In this document: piece by piece, positions 59,615-64,000 of the stretch
Position numbering within the stretch: position 1 is the first letter of the stretch
How the letters are laid out: the number at the start of each line of letters is the position of its first letter
NCBI GenBank assembly: GCA_035135055.1
Contig: JAVFHQ010000001.1
Coordinates: forward strand, 992,001-1,056,000
DNA length: 64,000 nt
From: Oleoguttula mirabilis
Taxonomy: Eukaryota; Ascomycota; Dothideomycetes; Mycosphaerellales; Teratosphaeriaceae
Reading direction: 5' to 3'
Made by a program: the position numbers and the translations under genes
Notes under the pieces: model-generated
What the model was told of the DNA's origin: nothing
Databases searched by the model: none
Seen by the model: the letters and a program-made list of their open reading frames with translations, nothing else

Positions 59615-62600
59615 CTAGTCGTCCAGCCTTCGATGGCGCTCGGATGCCGTGGGTGAGGGCGGCACGATAACCGTCGTCGGTGGTGTAGGCAGCCGCCTCT
59701 CGCCGCTCGATCGCGGATTGCTCTCCGGCTCGCCACTCTCAGCCGGCGTGCCTGCAGCCTCTCCCCCTTCTTCTTCAGCGATGATGCTCTGCGTAGCCGT
59801 GTCCATGCTGGTGCCCCCAGCTCGCCTCCGCGCTCTTCGGCGCGAACGCTCGTCATCCGCACTCTCTCTCCGCCGCCGCACCCGCAAGCTGTCATCTCTG
59901 GACGGCGCCTCGCTCAGCCCTCCCTCGCCACTACCGCGTAAACCACTCAGCAGCGATGCAGCGCGGTCCGCGATATCTTCTCCCTCGGAGACGCCGCCCT
60001 CTTGCGCCCCTGCGTCCTCTGAACCATCGGTCTTGGTGGGGCTGAGCAGCCCATCCTCCCCTCCTCCTTCTACATTCTCCATAGTCTCCGGGATCTGCTG
60101 GCCAGAAGCAACGCGCACCTGGTGCTTATCCTTGAGCCTAGCGCGCCGCCTCTGCTCCCGCGTTGCCCGCGTCTGAGGCGCCGCAGCGCGCAGCTTCTCC
60201 ATGAGCGCATCCATGGCTCCTGTCGAGGCAGGCGACGGCGGCGCATCGAGCGACGTCGTCGCCGCAGTATTCGCGAGTTGAGCGTTGATGCCGGCCTGCT
60301 TCCGGCGCATGTTGGAATCGTTGCGGCGCCAGGCTTCCTCGAGGATGATGTTCTTCTCATGCGATTTCTGCTAATGCGTCAGCAACTCGTCCTCCTCCCT
60401 TAACATAGTAACATCAAAACATACCTTATACTCGTTGACGAAGTTCGCCAACTTGCCAAAGAACTCCCTCCGTGCATTGTCATCCCGATTATCGTCCCCG
60501 AAGAACGTGAGGATATCATCATACACCCTCGCCATCTCGCCCAAGTACAGTTGCATCTGCTCTGCCTTCCGGCGCGCCTCCTTCATACTCCGCTGCACCA
60601 CCTGGCTCACCCGGTCCTCGGGGTGAAAACGCTTCGGATCGCTCAGATTCCCGGCGTCGAGCGAGGCCTGGACATTGTTGACGTTGTCGATGTACTTGCG
60701 CGCATCGCTTTGCAACTGCTCGATATTGACCTTCTGTGTCGTCAGCACGCCGGCAATGTCGTCCGTGAAACCTTCGTATTGCGGGTACTGCTTGCGCACG
60801 ACTCGCTCCACGTAGTCCATCAGCGTCGACTCGTTGTTGCTATCCTTCACCATGCCCAAACGAGCGAGGGACGAGAGTTTAAAGCCCACAGCCTGCTTGT
60901 TCGAATCGTTCATGTAATTGCCGATGTCCAGAATCAACCCAAACACCGGCATCAGCTTGACCGAGTCCCGCAAGCTCTCGGAGACATCGACGACCTGCTT
61001 TAGCTTGGCCGAAATCTCGTCATACTCCGACTCGAACGTCCTCGTGAGGACAAGCGCGCGCATCCGCGCCTTCCAGTAATGGTGCAGCTCATACGCGGTG
61101 TACAAGAAGATCTGATCCTCCCGTGTCAGCTCGGCCGGATCCTGTTCCCGCTCCGTCTTGAGCGCATCCGGGCCCGTCCAGTCTTTGCTATAAGGCGCCA
61201 TGGCCTTGGTCACGTTGTCCGGGATTGTGCATAGATGCTCCGCTTGCAAAAAGTCCAGTACATTGGCATTGTCCAGGATCTCAAGGTCGCAGTGGATGAC
61301 CCTCTTCACAATCTCCTCAGCGTCCAGGGTCGAGAACTTGGACAGACTGATCTGCATCGTGTGCATGAGGTCACGGGATATGATCTGCTTTTTGTCGCTT
61401 TTGGCTTTGCCGCCGCCCTTGCCAATCTGCTTGATCTCCTTGGCCATGAACAACTTCTCAATCTCGTCCAGGATGCCCTTCTTGGATAGTTCATGGTACT
61501 TCTCCTCCCGCTGCTCCCCAGTCGGCGTGTGCGAAGCCCACATGGTGATCTCAGGCGAGTCGACTTTCTCCCAATGCAGCGCCTTGAGCTTCTTCTTGGG
61601 CCGAGGCGCCACAGGGCCAACAGGGTTCGCACCGTGGAACATCGGCTGAGGCAGAAAACCACCCATTCTGGCGCCTGGCATAGGCGGCGCGCCAGGAGGT
61701 GGAGGCGGAGGTGGTCCGGCAGACATGCCCATTCCGGGCGGAAGTGGCGGTGGAGGAGGAGCTGAGCCATTAAACCCAGGCATGGGAGGTGGAGGAGGCG
61801 CACTAGTCCCGAACCCAGGCATGGGAGGTGGAGGAGGCGCACTATTGCCGAACCCAGGCATAGGGGGCGGAGGAGGAGCGCTAGTCCCAAAACCAGGCAT
61901 AGGCGGAGGAGGCGGCGGTGGAGCGCCCCCAAACCCAGGCATAGGCGGCGGCGGCGGAGGTGGTCCACCATCGAACCCAGGCATAGGCGGCGGCGGAGGC
62001 GGAGGGGCCCCATTGAACCCACTGACCTTCGCCGCTGAGAGATGTTCCACGTCACTCGTTGGCGTCTTTGGACTCTCGCTCTCCAAGCTCGGATGTGAAG
62101 GTCCTGTCGTGAAACCATCCCCTTCATCATAGTCATCCTCGGACGAACCATCGGCGGCTGCAGCACGTGGGATTCTGCTCGTAAGCTCGGAAAGCATGCC
62201 CTGCTGCGCCGCTGCCAAAGTACTAGGCACCTTCGGCCGAGTCATCTGCACCAAGTGCGGCTTCTCAAACACCACACCTTCATCCTCCCCTGCCATACCC
62301 ACCTCACCATCCCCATCGCTCTCCTCCATGGTCTCCTGAGGGCGCTGCCGCCCCGCGATTGGCTTCCTCTGGATCCCGCTCTTATCCCTCCTCGCAGAGC
62401 CCAGGTACTGAATTTGCGCATCCATGTTGTCCGCATCCATCCCGGCCCCATCCATCTTCTCCCGCAATTCGCGTAACTTGTCCGACGGGTTGTACTGCTG
62501 CCACACCTTGCCCTCCAATTTCGCCTGCGTCTTGGCGCGCTCGAGCTGCATCTCGAGACGATCCATAAGCCTCTCGCGATCCAGAATGCCCTGCAGCAGC

Positions 62601-64000
62601 TTTGGGTCGGTCTGGACCCCGCCCACTTTATCGGTGTTCTTGCCAGACTTCTGAGCGTGCGACGCGGCGATGTCTTGAGCGTCGCGAAGCATGAGGTACA
62701 GCTCGCGGGTCTCCAATTCATTACGCTGCAGTTCTTGCGCGCGGACACGCTGCAGTTCGGCAAGCTCAGCCTTGAAGGCCTCTGTCTGCCTTGCTTGCAG
62801 ATCGATAACAGCCGCCTGCTCATCGAGCTGCTTCTGCAACTTAGCCACCAAACCCTCCGCGCCCATTTCGACCTGCGATTTCATCTCGTCACGCTCCGCC
62901 ACCGCCGCGTCAGCAATCAAGCGCGCTTCATGAGCCTCCTCGCGAGCTTGTCGTGCCTCGCCATCGGTGTACAGCTTGTCCATGAGGTTCTGCACGGTGA
63001 AATTGAGGCTCTGCTTTAGATCCATGTCCGGTAGTCTGCGGTCCATGGCCACATACGACAGCATACTCTCGACCAGCTGGAACGTCCGGAGTCTATCATC
63101 ACCCTCATTGTCCCGCATGAGCAGTAGATGCTGCAACGCAGACAAGAAGTAGTCTCCCGCCCTCGAACCCGCGATCTTCTGCTGGATCGCCTCGACAATC
63201 TGCACCGGATCGTTCAAGTCCTTGCCCTCACCTTCCATGGAATCCGTCATAGACGACGCCTCACGCTCCAGCAGGTCCTCGTAGTCGATAGCTTCATTCG
63301 TCCGGTAGCGTTCGATCTGCTTGTCAATAACCTCGTACTGGAACTCCTCCATCTTGTTCAATATCCGCTTGAGCCCGCACGTCACGAACTGCGCGCGGAC
63401 ATGGCATCGCAGCTGCAAGTCTTTATCCGGCGCATCGACTACGCTGTTGACCAAGAAAAGGGAGGTGACGGCGTACTCCATGAGCAGGTTCTCCATGCCG
63501 ATACCGCCTGAGCGGACTTCATCTGAAGCGCCTACGAGCGAACCCATCTTGCCACGGCCATCGATGGTGACCTCGACAATCCGCATCCAAGCGTCGAACC
63601 GGCCATTCTCGCCTTGCTGCGCTTTCAGGTGATCGAGCGCTTGTAAGACTTTGAGGTGGCCGTGTCCGTTCGCCCAGTGACAGAGGAAAGTCAATAGTTC
63701 AGAGACTAACTTCCGCGTGTTCAGCCGCGGAGACGTCAGCGAGCCACAGAGCGCCATGATGATAGTATCATGCTGCAGCGCGTTATCGGCACCATATTTG
63801 TTGTTCATGAGCGCCTTCAGACATTTCACAATGTCATATTCACGGTCCAGATCCCGCTCACTCGTGTTGCCGGAAGCAGGTGCCGGACCAGACTGTTGCC
63901 GTTTGTTGATCTTGGCCAGACTGTTGGTGAGCGCAACTTGGCCCTGCGCTTCCACGAACGTCTTGACCCACGCAATCGGCTGCGTCCTCAAGCTCACCGA
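59615..64000 (-). CDS. Formin (Bni1/SepA type), 5' end missing
   Basis: Partial gene running off the right edge. Exon from the edge to 60425, intron 60424-60368 (57 bases, GTATGT..TTAGCAG), last exon 60367-59615. Visible part is 1442 codons. The join VNEYK-KSHEKNIILEEAWRRND is the formin C-terminal pattern. In order: Armadillo/FH3 region (from the edge to about 62950), coiled coil, the FH1 polyproline region with six PMPGF units (61690-62030), and the FH2 actin-nucleating domain (61600-60450) with LHWEKVDSPEITMWAS, LGLIL-like MPVFGLILDIGNYMNDSNKQAVGFKLSSL. A basic DAD-like RRKQAGINAQ / TREQRRRARLKDK segment and an acidic tail follow. The GTPase-binding domain and start lie outside. Formins nucleate actin for cytokinesis and polarised growth. 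Confidence 0.95.
61690..62030 (-). repeat. FH1 proline-rich minisatellite
   Basis: Tandem units of roughly 39-45 bases encoding runs of five to seven Pro followed by MPGF and two to four variable residues (DGG, GGA, GTS, GNS, GTS, NGS). Six PMPGF copies are followed by a diverged LPPGMG unit. The units are nearly identical at DNA level in the middle copies, suggesting recent slippage. Confidence 0.9.

Noticed and set aside
61725..62132. Gly-rich 135-codon plus frame
   Set aside because: Antisense of the formin FH1 polyproline repeats.

Overview
The window is nuclear DNA of a filamentous ascomycete. It has moderately GC-rich coding sequence and short introns of 43 to 83 bases with GT..AG ends and CTAAC-like branch points. 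It encodes fungal proteins such as Mso1, Chz1, Mcl1/Ctf4, Neo1, Sec16, a Bni1/SepA-type formin, DUF2011, DUF3128 and an UstYa-type DUF3328 protein. Protein style and gene set suggest Pezizomycotina, probably Dothideomycetes. That placement is inference from remembered family sequences, not from a search. No rRNA, tRNA, CRISPR array, transposon or bacterial operon was recognised.

Layout. 1-7.5 kb: an UstYa-like membrane protein (-), the ribosome-biogenesis factor MAK16 (+), two small unknown genes, the Sec1-binding protein Mso1 (+), a stretch with small tandem repeats, and a weak hypothetical gene. 7.5-9.2 kb: no convincing gene. 9.2-16 kb: mitochondrial-type NAD formate dehydrogenase (four exons), then a divergent pair of secreted pectin enzymes, a GH28 (-) and a GH106 rhamnosidase (+). 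16-18.1 kb: a transcript-like region without a long ORF. It holds a spliced 18-codon ORF, an upstream 7-codon ORF encoding nearly the same GRGGYN peptide, and a downstream block of degenerate GCATTT/GCGTTC repeats. 18.1-23.1 kb: the mitochondrial tRNA-modification GTPase MSS1, a class I terpene synthase (both -), and a divergent seven-helix membrane protein (+).

23-39 kb holds housekeeping genes: the NEO1 flippase (-) divergent from SEC16 (+), the checkpoint clamp subunit HUS1 (-) divergent from an F-box protein (+). 39-46 kb: NADH glutamate synthase GLT1 (-, three exons, 2144 aa). 46-48.2 kb: a 2.4 kb gene-poor stretch. 48.2-51.6 kb: histone chaperone CHZ1 (-) sharing a 325-base promoter with the replisome adaptor MCL1/CTF4 (+). 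52-57 kb: lineage-specific-looking genes, namely an RGG protein with a CxxC..CxxC tail, a small membrane protein and two tandem RING-finger paralogs. 57-64 kb: DUF2011 and DUF3128 proteins and the C-terminal 1442 codons of a formin whose 5' part lies beyond the right edge.

Three functional links stand out. The GH28/GH106 pair looks like a co-regulated unit for rhamnogalacturonan. NEO1 with SEC16, plus Mso1 further left, all serve membrane traffic. CHZ1 with MCL1 join chromatin and replication. The accessory parts worth most attention are the GRGGYN mini-gene locus, the terpene synthase with an altered metal motif, the paired RING proteins with a shared unknown C-terminal domain, and three WPxxGDD repeats in Sec16.
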